A stretch of DNA of 64,000 bases from Nocardioides furvisabuli. Lineage in GTDB: Bacteria > Actinomycetota > Actinomycetes > Propionibacteriales > Nocardioidaceae. Of this stretch, positions 8,994-17,559 are shown in pieces. The notes beneath the pieces were generated by a model. The model made no database searches and was not told the DNA's origin. It saw nothing but the letters and a program-made list of their open reading frames with translations. The number at the start of each line of letters is the position of its first letter. The stretch's first letter is position 1. The stretch lies in contig NZ_JAIGQB010000003.1 in assembly GCF_021083185.1 (NCBI RefSeq), forward strand, positions 1 to 64,000. Direction: 5' to 3'. Position numbers and translations under genes: made by a program.

Positions 8994-9809
8994 GTGGACG
9001 ACACGACCGCGCCTGCGGAGAAGCGCATGCGGCTTCGGTATCCCGGCAGGTGCAGGGAATGCGACATCGCGCTTCCCGCGAACTCCGAAGCCATCTACGA
9101 GCGAGAAGCCAGGACCGTCCGCTGCCTGACCCACGAGCAACCCAAGCTGGAGCCCACCCCCGTCGACGTGGGCACGGCTGGCAGTTCCGCGCGACGCGAG
9201 TTCGAGCGCCGCAAAGCCGCCCGCGAGCAACGCATCCGCACCAAGCATCCGAAGCTCGGCGATCTCATCCTGGCTTTGAGCGACGAGCCGCAGTCCACCA
9301 CGGCTTGGGACACTGGCGCTGTGGGCGAGGAACGACTCGGTAGGCGCCTGAATGAGTCGGAGTCCGAGACGTGCCGTGTGCTCCATGACCGCCGGATGCC
9401 CGGCAGTCGCGCGAACATCGACCACCTCGCGGTGACGCCGACGGGCGTCTACGTCATCGACGCGAAGAGGTACCGGGGTCGCCCACAGTTACGGATCGAA
9501 GGCGGGTTGCTGCGCCCACGAGTGGAGCGCCTGATCGTCGGCCGCCGGGACTGCACCAAGCTGGTTGACGGTGTCCTCGCGCAGGTCCAAACCGTCCGCA
9601 GCATTGTCGGCGAGCAGGTCTCGGTGCGCGGGGTCTTGTGTTTCGTGGACGCTGACTGGCCGCTGATCGGCGGCACGTTCGCCACACGCGATGTCGAGGT
9701 CCTGTGGTCTAAGCGCCTGCTGTCGAACCTTGCGCAAGCAGGGGCTCTGGACGCCGAAGGCGTGGGCCGAGTGCATCGTGAGCTGTCTGACGCATTGCGT
9801 CCTGCCTAG
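8994..9809 (+). CDS. NERD-domain nuclease-related protein with N-terminal zinc-finger-like motif
   Basis: The product is 271 residues. The start is taken as GTG 8994 because TACGGT (8982-8987) lies exactly 6 bp upstream, fitting a leaderless transcript; ATG 9027 is the alternative. The N-terminus has RYPGRCRECDIAL with a later VRC, a small Cys cluster that may bind zinc. The nuclease-related (NERD) core follows from about residue 105: GEERLGRRL, then RANIDHLAVTPTGVYVIDAKRYRG, with the Asp and D-A-K of a PD-(D/E)XK site. NERD proteins occur on plasmids and in defence islands, and direct biochemical data are sparse. Its neighbours are the integrase (divergent) and another nuclease-like gene downstream. 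Confidence 0.65.
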   Translation: MDDTTAPAEKRMRLRYPGRCRECDIALPANSEAIYEREARTVRCLTHEQPKLEPTPVDVGTAGSSARREFERRKAAREQRIRTKHPKLGDLILALSDEPQSTTAWDTGAVGEERLGRRLNESESETCRVLHDRRMPGSRANIDHLAVTPTGVYVIDAKRYRGRPQLRIEGGLLRPRVERLIVGRRDCTKLVDGVLAQVQTVRSIVGEQVSVRGVLCFVDADWPLIGGTFATRDVEVLWSKRLLSNLAQAGALDAEGVGRVHRELSDALRPA

Positions 9810-9893
9810 CGCCCAAGAAGACGGCGGAGTCGTGCGCACGCCTAGATCTCCCAACTCAGCGTGCGACTCGCACTGGTCTGCTTCGATCGACCA

Positions 9894-10484
9894 ATGACGT
9901 TTGATGCGCCGCCGGCGCCCCGGCTCACCGGTACCGAGCAGTTCAACGGCGTGGACGCCGCAGTCATCGAGTTCTGGCGGTTCGCGATGAACGACCTCCG
10001 CACGAACAACGTCCGTGGCTACCTGGCCGAATTCCTAGTTGCTTGCGCCATCGGCTCAACGGCCGCGCGGGTCGAATGGGCTCCATGGGACGTGACTGGG
10101 CCAGACGGCATCAGGGTCGAGGTCAAGTCGTCTGGCTACCTTCAGGCCTGGGGGCAGAAGAAGCTCAGCATTCCGAGATTCCGAGTCGCTGCTGCCTACG
10201 GATGGGATGAAGTCACGGGAGCGTGGTCGACGACCCAGGCGTTCAACGCAGATGCGTACGTGTTCTGCCTCCACACCGCCGTGACCCACGACGGCTACGA
10301 CGTACTCGACGTCTCGCAATGGGAGTTCTACGTCGCTGATCGAGGAGCCATCGAGGCACAGCGCGGCGCCTCCATGGGCCTCGCGACGCTGGCAAGAGTT
10401 GCCGGACCGCCGCTGCCGTTCTCTGAACTTGGCGACGCAATCGCGTCCGCAGGTGAGCCGAGTCGACTCACGCGATCGACGTAG
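9894..10484 (+). CDS. Small PD-(D/E)XK-like protein of unknown function
   Basis: The product is 196 residues, starting at ATG 9894 (a TTCGAT 6 bp upstream could be a weak -10). After a helical N-terminus (NNVRGYLAEFLVACAIG) it reads VEWAPWDVTGPDGIRVEVKSSGYLQAW, with Asp, an E-V-K triad and a flanking Ser, the layout of a PD-(D/E)XK core. A Trp/Tyr-rich C-terminal half follows (DAYVFCLHTAV, then QWEFYVADR). It lies 84 bp after the NERD gene in the same direction and may be cotranscribed. I cannot name the family; Mrr-like or solitary restriction-like enzymes are the nearest guess. Confidence 0.5.
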   Translation: MTFDAPPAPRLTGTEQFNGVDAAVIEFWRFAMNDLRTNNVRGYLAEFLVACAIGSTAARVEWAPWDVTGPDGIRVEVKSSGYLQAWGQKKLSIPRFRVAAAYGWDEVTGAWSTTQAFNADAYVFCLHTAVTHDGYDVLDVSQWEFYVADRGAIEAQRGASMGLATLARVAGPPLPFSELGDAIASAGEPSRLTRST

Positions 10485-10624
10485 CCACCGCCTAATCGCG
10501 TGGCGCTTGAGCGGCGTAATGGGCTAGGTCGGCTGTCACCGATCAGTGCAGCGGTCCCGAACGGCCGTGGTGTCAAACCGAAGGGCGGCGAGGCAGAACT
10601 AGAACACAGGCCCCACCATTGTCT

Positions 10625-10641
10625 CTAGGCTGGCCGCCTAG
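10625..10641. promoter_or_regulatory. Inverted repeat upstream of the radical SAM operon
   Basis: CTAGGC and GCCTAG flank a 5-bp centre, about 38 bp before the radical SAM start. This could be an operator for the three-gene operon. No convincing -35/-10 pair was identified around it. Confidence 0.3.
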
Positions 10642-10678
10642 GACTTGGTGATGCAATCAACGTTTACGGGAGACGTGC

Positions 10679-11578
10679 ATGAAGATCCGCCTCGGGCCCG
10701 ACGGCATGCACGTCTTCGACAGGCGGACCGGCCTGAACGTCCTCCTCGACGAGATCGAGCCGCCAAAGCGAGCCTGGGCCACTGCGCCGCGCCAAGTCTC
10801 GGTCGCGGTGACCAATGCATGTGACCTAGCGTGCTCGTACTGCTACGCCCCGAAGCACCGCGCGGTCCTCGAGAAGAGCGACGTGTTCAGGTGGATGGAC
10901 GAGCTCGACCAAGCTGGAGCACTCGGTGTCGGATTCGGCGGCGGCGAGCCGACCCTGTACCGGCACCTTCCCGAGGTCTGCGCACACGCCGCTGAGAAAA
11001 CCGACCTCGCGGTGACCATGACGACCCACGGCCTCCGCTGGAACGCCGACCTGATCTCGCGCCTTCGAGGCACCGTGAACTTCGTTCGGGTCAGCGTTGA
11101 CGGGGTCGGAAGCACCTACGAGCGCCTCCGCGGGCGAAGCTTTACGCAGCTGCGCGCCGCCTTGGACGCGATCGCCGGCGACTTCCGATGGGGCATCAAT
11201 ACCGTGATCAACCAAGACACGATTGGAGACCTCGACGCCCTCGTCGCTGTCGCCGCGGAGCACGGGGCTTCCGAATTTCTCCTGCTCCCGGAGCAGCCGA
11301 CCGGCGGCACGACCGGCGCCGGCGAGGAAACGCTGCGTGTCCTGCAGGAGTGGGTCGCCGCGTACACCGGCCCAGTGCCGCTCGCCACCTCGGCGCAAGC
11401 TGAGCTTGGCGTTTCAACCGCGGACGCACTTCCTAGGGAAGTGGGCCTCCGCTCGTACGCACACATCGACGCGAGCGGAACGGCTCGCGCCTCGTCGTAC
11501 GCAGCCAGAGGCGTTCGGATTGGCGAAGATGGCGTGATCGCTGCTCTTGAGCAGCTCGCACAGGTGGAGGCGGCATGA
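10679..11578 (+). CDS. Radical SAM protein with degenerate, Cys-free C-terminal region
   Basis: The product is 299 residues. ATG 10679 is preceded by GGGAGA. The [4Fe-4S]/SAM motif is NACDLACSYCY (CxxxCxxC) at about residues 46-53, followed by the GGEPTL SAM-binding loop near 84 and a VRVSVDG strand. The C-terminus (YAHIDASGTARASSY, then GVRIGEDG) has the shape of a SPASM/Twitch segment, but the cysteines that would hold an auxiliary cluster are absent. Only one other Cys (EVCAHA) is present. Peptide- and protein-modifying radical SAM enzymes have this layout. The gene overlaps the next start by 4 bp (ATGA), so the three downstream products are likely made together. Substrate unknown. Confidence 0.7.
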   Translation: MKIRLGPDGMHVFDRRTGLNVLLDEIEPPKRAWATAPRQVSVAVTNACDLACSYCYAPKHRAVLEKSDVFRWMDELDQAGALGVGFGGGEPTLYRHLPEVCAHAAEKTDLAVTMTTHGLRWNADLISRLRGTVNFVRVSVDGVGSTYERLRGRSFTQLRAALDAIAGDFRWGINTVINQDTIGDLDALVAVAAEHGASEFLLLPEQPTGGTTGAGEETLRVLQEWVAAYTGPVPLATSAQAELGVSTADALPREVGLRSYAHIDASGTARASSYAARGVRIGEDGVIAALEQLAQVEAA

Positions 11579-11979
11579 AGATCTGGCATGGCTACGGGAC
11601 CGAGCACTCGATGAACCTCAAGCTCATCGGGCACTTCGCGGACGCAGATGAAGCGAATGCAGCGATTGAGGTCATCAAGGTCCTGACCGCGGCAGCAGAG
11701 TTGGAGCATGAGGCTGGACGCTTGGAATACGGCGAGCCCCTTCGGATGTTTGGCGACGAACTTCTCGCCGTGCTGAGCGAGGTGAAGATCCATAGTCTTG
11801 GGTACGCCGACGTTGAGCAGTTCCTGTACGACGCCGACGTCAAAGCAGATGGGTCCGACGTCGTCGTTCAGACGGACGAGATCGACGTGATCGCCTTCGT
11901 CAAGGTACTCCTCGCCCGTGGCGCCATTGTGGAGATGTTCTCCATGCACGATCACAGCACCGGGGTGGGGGGCCAGTAG
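11575..11979 (+). CDS. Small conserved protein partnered with the radical SAM protein (resembles DUF6375)
   Basis: The product is 134 residues, starting MKIWHGYGTEHSMNL, which I recall from memory as typical of a small uncharacterised actinobacterial family (DUF6375). It is acidic with an alternating helix/strand pattern and no cysteines, signal or membrane segment. Translation is coupled to the radical SAM gene through an ATGA overlap. Possible roles are substrate or adaptor of the radical SAM enzyme, or an antitoxin-like regulator of the large downstream nuclease-ATPase. None is shown by sequence. The tail after residue 125 is short and His/Gly-rich. Confidence 0.55.
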   Translation: MKIWHGYGTEHSMNLKLIGHFADADEANAAIEVIKVLTAAAELEHEAGRLEYGEPLRMFGDELLAVLSEVKIHSLGYADVEQFLYDADVKADGSDVVVQTDEIDVIAFVKVLLARGAIVEMFSMHDHSTGVGGQ

Positions 11980-12038
11980 TGCCCTCTGCGCCTGCTGAGC
12001 GCCGCACCGGCGAACCCGCCGTGAAGGCGGCGTCGTGA
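11979..12038 (+). CDS. Possible 19-codon coupling mini-ORF
   Basis: A GTG overlaps the preceding stop (TAGTG) and opens 19 codons ending in TGA, which overlaps the GTG start of the large ATPase gene (GTGA). Both junctions are the overlap types used for translational coupling, so ribosomes could pass from the small gene to the large one. The predicted peptide (MPSAPAERRTGEPAVKAAS) matches nothing I know. Chance is a real alternative over so short a span. Confidence 0.3.
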   Translation: MPSAPAERRTGEPAVKAAS

Positions 12039-15000
12039 CCGAGCTCGACTGGAGCCGGTTCGAGGACCTGCCCGGCGACCAGACCGCCAACTTCGAGCTC
12101 CTGTGGCGCGGCGCGGTGCGTCACACCTACGGCAGATTCGGGAGGTTCCAGGCGCGATCCCAGCAGCCGGGCGTCGAGTTCCACCTCAAGCTCGAGAGGG
12201 GCTGCCCGCTCGGAGATGCCGGCGACTGGTTCGGCTGGCAAACGAAATGGTGGCCAGGTCTTCAGCCCGGCCGCACGATCACCGCATCCCGGAAGAACGA
12301 CGTCGAGGACTCGCTCGACAAGACGAAGACCCACCTTCCAGGGCTCACGGATTGGGTTCTGTGCACCCGCCGCCCCTTCGCACCGACCGACGAGCCTTGG
12401 TGGGATTCCTTGTCCGGTAGCGCGCCGTTCAAGCTGGATCACCAGGTAGCAGATGACCTCGCCAACCTACTCACCGGCGATGCTGAACTTTTCAGGCAGA
12501 CGTACTTCGGAGATTTAGTCCTCACCCCGGACCGGCTGGAAGTGCTTCAGGAGCGCGCTCTCGCCGACGTCCAGGAGCGTTGGTTCCCCCAGGTGCACCA
12601 GACCAGCCCCGCCGAAACGAAGCTCCGGCGCATGCTCGCCGAACCTGATGCGTGGGAAGACCTCAAGTTGTTCGGAACCGAGATCACTTCGCTCACGGCG
12701 ATTATCGAGAGCGATGTCGACTCGGAGCCACTCGAAGCATCTATCCAAGAGGAGTTGGATGTGCTGCTCGGGACTGCGGAAACGGTCCGGCAGCTCCTCG
12801 CCGACGCTCACGAGCACCTCACGCCGGGGGGAGACCACACGTGGCGCGAACTAGGAGAAGCAATTGTCCCAGACCCGCCTCCCGCGATTCCTCCGGTACT
12901 GCGCAAGCTTCGTGCCGCCAACCACCCGGCGGCGCTCGCCTGCGCCAACTTGGTCTTCCACACCCGCGATGCCGCGGCGCTGGCCAAGAGCGTGTTCGGT
13001 CACCTCGCGGTCCGGTGCGTCACAGTCACCGGTGATGCCGGGTACGGGAAGACCCAGCTCGCGGCCAAGCTCGCAAGCCCCTCTGAATCCCGACCCGCTG
13101 GCATGCTGCTCTTCGGCCGCCAGCTTCGAAGCCGCGACAGTCTCGACGACCTCGCCGCGCGAGTGTCCGTCAACGGCAGGAGGGTCGAGACCTTCGAAGC
13201 CCTGCTTGCCGCCGTCGACGCGGCCGCGGCCCGCGCCCAATGCCGCCTCCCAGTCGTCATCGACGGGCTCAACGAGGCCGAGGATCCTCGCGAGTGGAAG
13301 TCGCTTCTGGCGCAAGCGGAACTGGTGCTCAAGGACTATCCGTCGGTTCTCCTGATCTGCACGCTCCGGTCGGCCTTCGCCTCCCGGGCGATCCCGCTGT
13401 CGCTAAGCGACTCCGTGGTGGTTCTCGACGGCTTCGGAGAGGACGTCGAGGAAGCGGTCGCGAGGTACTTCGATCACTTCAACATCGACGCCGGTGGCGT
13501 AGACCTGCCCCTAGAGCGATTCGATCACCCGATCGCGCTGCGGATCTTCTGCGCGGTCATGAACCCGAACAGGGAACCTAGGGTGCGCCTGATCGGACGA
13601 GCACACTCATTGAACGCGATGTTCGACGGGTACTTGGACGACGTCGCGAATCGCATAGAGACCCTTACTAGTTCTCGCATTGGTGCCACCGACGTTCGCT
13701 CGGCCTTGCGGGCCCTCGGCGTGGAGATGTGGAACACCAACTCCCGCGAGGTCAGCGAGATCAGGGCTAAGCAGCTATTCGGAGACACCCAGCGGCGCTG
13801 GGACGAAACCATCCTCAACGCGCTCCAGGGCGAGGGTGTCCTCATCCGCCAGACAGCGCAAGAGCTCGACGAGGAACAGGATGGGCTCGAGACCCCTGAG
13901 GCGCCCCACGGTCAGGAAGGGCTCGTTGTGGCTGTCGTCTACGACCTCCTCGCGGGTCACATCGTCGCGTCGGCCATGGCCGAAGCCGGCGGCGCGTCGT
14001 TCGCGACGTCTCTGCGTGCCCCCGGAGTCGAGGCAAAGTTTCTCGGCGAGACGGCCGAGGTACACCCCTTGGCCCTGGACATCTTCGACGCACTGGTGTT
14101 CGTGCTCCCGCAACGCGGACTTGGCCACCTCTGGGAGTACGTCCAGGGCACTCTCCTCGACGCCGCGCTCCTCCGAGCGACCGAACTCGCGCCGGAGGAT
14201 GTCAACGAAGCCACCATCGCGGCCTGGGAACAGAACCTGCCGACCTTGGCGGGCCGGCCGACCTTCTGGGCGCGGCTTCGGTCCGTTCGTGCGGTACCGG
14301 AGCACCCGTTCAACGCGCTCTTCTCCGACGCCGTTCTCCGGTCTGTGACGGTGGCCGACCGCGACCTCACCTGGACCGAGTGGCTCCGGAGTTCGACCCA
14401 GTCGTATCTGCCTCGACAGCCGGGAACCGACGCACGTGCGATGGAAGACCTGCGGTTGTGGACGACGCGTTGGCGGGAGACCGATGAACGAACCGAGGCT
14501 GACGCACTGCGCGCCCGGTGGTTCATGTGGATGCTAACTAGCACCGTCCGAGACCTGCGCGATGCAGCGACCGCCGCCCTGTACTGGTTCGGCCGAGGCG
14601 ACGCTGGGTCGCTGTTCGAGCTCGCCGCCGGGGCGCTGGAGATCAATGACCTGTACGTCGGGGAACGAGCAATTGCCGCGGCGTACGGCGTCGCCACCGC
14701 TCACCAGCAACCTGACCCCAGTTTGGGAAACCAGCTCCGGACTTACCTCGAGGCGCTCTTGGCTGCGACCGCCGGGGACGCCCCCACGGCGCCGACCTAT
14801 CACCGGCTCATCCGGTACTACATCGCTGGAACGTTCGAATTCGCGCGCATCTACTACCCGGACGCGTTGCCGGAAAATGCTGCCGGTGGCATCGAGTTCG
14901 CCGACGGTCACCTCCCCGAAACCCTCCCCGAGGGCGACGGTCGACACGATGAAGTCGAACAAACCATCCACATGGACTTCGGGAACTACACCCTCGGTCG

Positions 15001-16366
15001 GCTCTTCGACGATCGAGGCAACTACAACTACGAGCACGAAGGACACCGCAACGCCACCGCCCAGGTCCTCGGCGTCATCTACGACCTCGGCTGGCGCAAA
15101 GACCGGTTCTCGTCCGTCGATAACATCCTAGGCCGCACGGACACAGACAAGAATCCGAACCGCGTCGAGCGGTATGGGAAGAAATACAGCTGGATAGGGC
15201 TGTATCTGGTGACCGGCATGTTGCATGCGCGCGGGGACCGTGTCTACAAGCTCGAGGTCGACATCGACCCGACTTTCCCGCAGGTCTCACCGCCCCTGCC
15301 GTTCTCGATCCCGACCTGGGTCCACGCAACACCCGCCGATGACCGTGACTGGCTCATCAACGGGATCGTGAGCATCCCGGACGACCTGATGTACACCCAG
15401 ACCCTGGCGGGAGTCGAAGGTCCGTGGGTCCTGATCCACGCCGAAATCAACGCGAAGGACGAGCGGACTGGGCGAGGCGGCTACGGCCTGTTCAACACCG
15501 TCGCGATCGCACCGGACGATCTCGCCTCGTTCATGGAAGTCTGGGAGCACGTAGAGCACCCCGGCCGCGACCTCATCGAACTCCCCAAGGCGTACTATCT
15601 CTTCGCTGGGGAGATCCCGTGGCACAAGCGGATGGTGACCTCGGGCGACGACATCGCGGGCACGGGTATGCGTCCCATCGAGCGCGACGAGGATGATGGC
15701 TGGGAGGACTACCACGACCGCGAGGACCCGTACGTCGATCACATCCGGATGGATCTGCCCGTCCCCACAGACGGCGATGATGCGCGCGTTGATCGAGAGA
15801 CGTCGGACGATGAACTCCTCGAGATCCCATACGGCGAGCCCGAGGACGGCGCTGAGGGTGGAGAGATCGACATCCTGGCCCTCATGCGGGCCAGGGCGGA
15901 TGCCTACCGCGCAAAAGTACCACCGTACGTGGAGTTGGAATTCGAGTCGCTGGCCCACTCGTTCGCGTGGGAGGGGCATAACAGCTCGGAGAACCAGTCT
16001 TTCGCCTACGTGCCGAGCCAACGTCTCTCGCAGCACTCGGACCTCCGCTCGCTTCCCGCTGGGTTTAACCAAGTCGATGTCGAAGGTCGTCCCGCGTCAT
16101 TGAGCTTCAGCGCGCCCGAGGGCTTCGACGGCCATGTGCTGTACATCCGAGAGGACCTCGTGACGGCGTTCACGGGTGACCGGTCCGTCGTCACGTTTGG
16201 ATGGGGCGAACGCCAGATCCACGCCGACTGGTCCAAGAAGACTCCCGATCGACTCCTGGAGGTCTACCGGGCTTACCGCAACGTCTGGCGAACACATCGC
16301 GTCATCGCTGAAGGAAGGCCGAAAGCGGTCGGCGGGAGGCAAAAGGACGAAGGAAAGCCCGAGTAG
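12035..16366 (+). CDS. Restriction-nuclease-like / STAND ATPase fusion, candidate defence effector
   Basis: The product is 1,443 residues, starting at GTG 12035 with a weak GAAGG 7 bp upstream. Residues about 20-75 read YGRFGRF, then PGVEFHLKL, then WFGWQTKWW. The Glu strand followed by Q-x-K is the Mrr/Cap4-type variant of the PD-(D/E)XK site. A linker leads to a P-loop ATPase: Walker A GDAGYGKTQ near residue 332 and Walker B LPVVIDGLNEAED near 402, the DGLxE form of NACHT/STAND ATPases. The remaining ~900 residues are a large unassigned region with YF/W-rich acidic patches (near 960-1000) and no obvious TPR. The nuclease, STAND ATPase and long sensor order parallels Avs-type proteins. It is the last gene of the radical SAM operon. 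Confidence 0.65.
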   Translation: MTELDWSRFEDLPGDQTANFELLWRGAVRHTYGRFGRFQARSQQPGVEFHLKLERGCPLGDAGDWFGWQTKWWPGLQPGRTITASRKNDVEDSLDKTKTHLPGLTDWVLCTRRPFAPTDEPWWDSLSGSAPFKLDHQVADDLANLLTGDAELFRQTYFGDLVLTPDRLEVLQERALADVQERWFPQVHQTSPAETKLRRMLAEPDAWEDLKLFGTEITSLTAIIESDVDSEPLEASIQEELDVLLGTAETVRQLLADAHEHLTPGGDHTWRELGEAIVPDPPPAIPPVLRKLRAANHPAALACANLVFHTRDAAALAKSVFGHLAVRCVTVTGDAGYGKTQLAAKLASPSESRPAGMLLFGRQLRSRDSLDDLAARVSVNGRRVETFEALLAAVDAAAARAQCRLPVVIDGLNEAEDPREWKSLLAQAELVLKDYPSVLLICTLRSAFASRAIPLSLSDSVVVLDGFGEDVEEAVARYFDHFNIDAGGVDLPLERFDHPIALRIFCAVMNPNREPRVRLIGRAHSLNAMFDGYLDDVANRIETLTSSRIGATDVRSALRALGVEMWNTNSREVSEIRAKQLFGDTQRRWDETILNALQGEGVLIRQTAQELDEEQDGLETPEAPHGQEGLVVAVVYDLLAGHIVASAMAEAGGASFATSLRAPGVEAKFLGETAEVHPLALDIFDALVFVLPQRGLGHLWEYVQGTLLDAALLRATELAPEDVNEATIAAWEQNLPTLAGRPTFWARLRSVRAVPEHPFNALFSDAVLRSVTVADRDLTWTEWLRSSTQSYLPRQPGTDARAMEDLRLWTTRWRETDERTEADALRARWFMWMLTSTVRDLRDAATAALYWFGRGDAGSLFELAAGALEINDLYVGERAIAAAYGVATAHQQPDPSLGNQLRTYLEALLAATAGDAPTAPTYHRLIRYYIAGTFEFARIYYPDALPENAAGGIEFADGHLPETLPEGDGRHDEVEQTIHMDFGNYTLGRLFDDRGNYNYEHEGHRNATAQVLGVIYDLGWRKDRFSSVDNILGRTDTDKNPNRVERYGKKYSWIGLYLVTGMLHARGDRVYKLEVDIDPTFPQVSPPLPFSIPTWVHATPADDRDWLINGIVSIPDDLMYTQTLAGVEGPWVLIHAEINAKDERTGRGGYGLFNTVAIAPDDLASFMEVWEHVEHPGRDLIELPKAYYLFAGEIPWHKRMVTSGDDIAGTGMRPIERDEDDGWEDYHDREDPYVDHIRMDLPVPTDGDDARVDRETSDDELLEIPYGEPEDGAEGGEIDILALMRARADAYRAKVPPYVELEFESLAHSFAWEGHNSSENQSFAYVPSQRLSQHSDLRSLPAGFNQVDVEGRPASLSFSAPEGFDGHVLYIREDLVTAFTGDRSVVTFGWGERQIHADWSKKTPDRLLEVYRAYRNVWRTHRVIAEGRPKAVGGRQKDEGKPE

Positions 16367-16485
16367 TCGCTGCTACCTCGGGACACCTCTTGTTTCACAA
16401 AGCACTCGTCGCCACCCGGTGCCTACCCCGCAGCCGTCGTCCCGGCCGAATCACTGCGCGTCTTAGTGGGCGCTGTGGGGCAGCT

Positions 16486-17559
16486 TCACCGTGGGCGCAA
16501 CCCCATCAGCGCACGCGCAGCCTGGCCGAGGTCGAAACCGGCGTCGTCACTCGTGGCGGCGCACTCCAGCAGACACTCCGGCTCGAGTTCTGCGGAGAGA
16601 ATGTCGCAGAGGTCAGAGTCGTCGACCGGCTGCCCATATTCGGACAGGACGTCCTCCCACCTCAGAACGAGGTTGATGGGGGTGCGACACGCGGCGTAGA
16701 AGGCAGCCCGATGTAGTGGGAATCCTGGGACAACCGTTCCGGGTTCCGCGAAGAGCGCGGTGAGGCCGACAAGGTTGTCATCGGCGACCCCGTATCGAGT
16801 GGCGAATCCTTCCCATGCCACAGCGTCGATGCGTGGCGACGAGTGCTCGGCATAGAAGGCACCCCTGCGCACTGGGAACCCACGGGCCACGTCCTGCGGC
16901 CGGATGTGGGCCCGGACAAGGCTGCGGAGATCGTCGTCACTGACCGGGAAGCCCTCGATGAAGGCTTCCCACTCGACGGCCTCCTCGACCGCGCAGTGGT
17001 CGACGTACAGGTGCCCGCGGCTCGCTGGTAAGCCCGCAAGCAGCCAAGACATGATGTCGAAGTCGACGTCCCACCATCGGCTGGATTCGGCCATCCGTGC
17101 GTACTCCCGAACGTCTTGGGGTCCGCACCCTGCTATGTGCACTGCAACCGCGTCTGCCAGAGGGAGCAATGGCACGAATCCGCACGCAGTGAGCGCGGGG
17201 ATGCCCGAGGTCGTGTAGTCGTTCAATGTGGCGACGGCCAAGTCCGCGCTGTGTCGGTAACTGCGATCGGCGCAGTCCTTAGTCTCACGTTCCCAGGCGA
17301 TGACCACTTCGAGTGGGTAACCGGCGGCTTGAAGAGCGTCCGTCACCTCGCGCGCCAGTGGTAGCGCGTACATGACTGCTTCGAGTAGGTGCTGGGTGGC
17401 CTCATCGGCGCTCGACGACCTGCCGGATAGCTCCGGATAGGTAGGACTGGTCGCTTCGAAGGTGGCGCCGCCCCACGGATCTAACTCCGGATTGCCCTTA
17501 GAATCCCGGACGCGGTCGAGCGAGATGGCGAGGGGGGTCGGGAGGAAGGTGTAGTCCAT
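16486..17559 (-). CDS. Unknown protein with three ~46-residue internal repeats
   Basis: The product is 357 residues. ATG 17559 has AGGAG 6 bp upstream; open frame further upstream lacks a ribosome site. Residues about 190-330 hold three copies of a unit with the pattern W-x-x-F, then V-x-DD-x-L, then GFP-x-x-R-x-AFYA (for example ARGFPVRRGAFYAEH and VPGFPLHRAAFYAAC). The N-terminal half is helical with two Cys in short motifs (HIAGCGP, DHCAVEE). I recognise no family. It faces the nuclease-STAND gene convergently across 119 bp and is the last gene before the island edge. It could be a binding or decoy protein, but nothing in the sequence proves this. Confidence 0.55.
   Translation of the reverse strand: MDYTFLPTPLAISLDRVRDSKGNPELDPWGGATFEATSPTYPELSGRSSSADEATQHLLEAVMYALPLAREVTDALQAAGYPLEVVIAWERETKDCADRSYRHSADLAVATLNDYTTSGIPALTACGFVPLLPLADAVAVHIAGCGPQDVREYARMAESSRWWDVDFDIMSWLLAGLPASRGHLYVDHCAVEEAVEWEAFIEGFPVSDDDLRSLVRAHIRPQDVARGFPVRRGAFYAEHSSPRIDAVAWEGFATRYGVADDNLVGLTALFAEPGTVVPGFPLHRAAFYAACRTPINLVLRWEDVLSEYGQPVDDSDLCDILSAELEPECLLECAATSDDAGFDLGQAARALMGLRPR

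Noticed and set aside
12035..16366. TPR sensor in the C-terminus of the STAND protein
   Set aside because: No repeating helical-pair pattern could be seen by eye; fold prediction is needed before claiming it.
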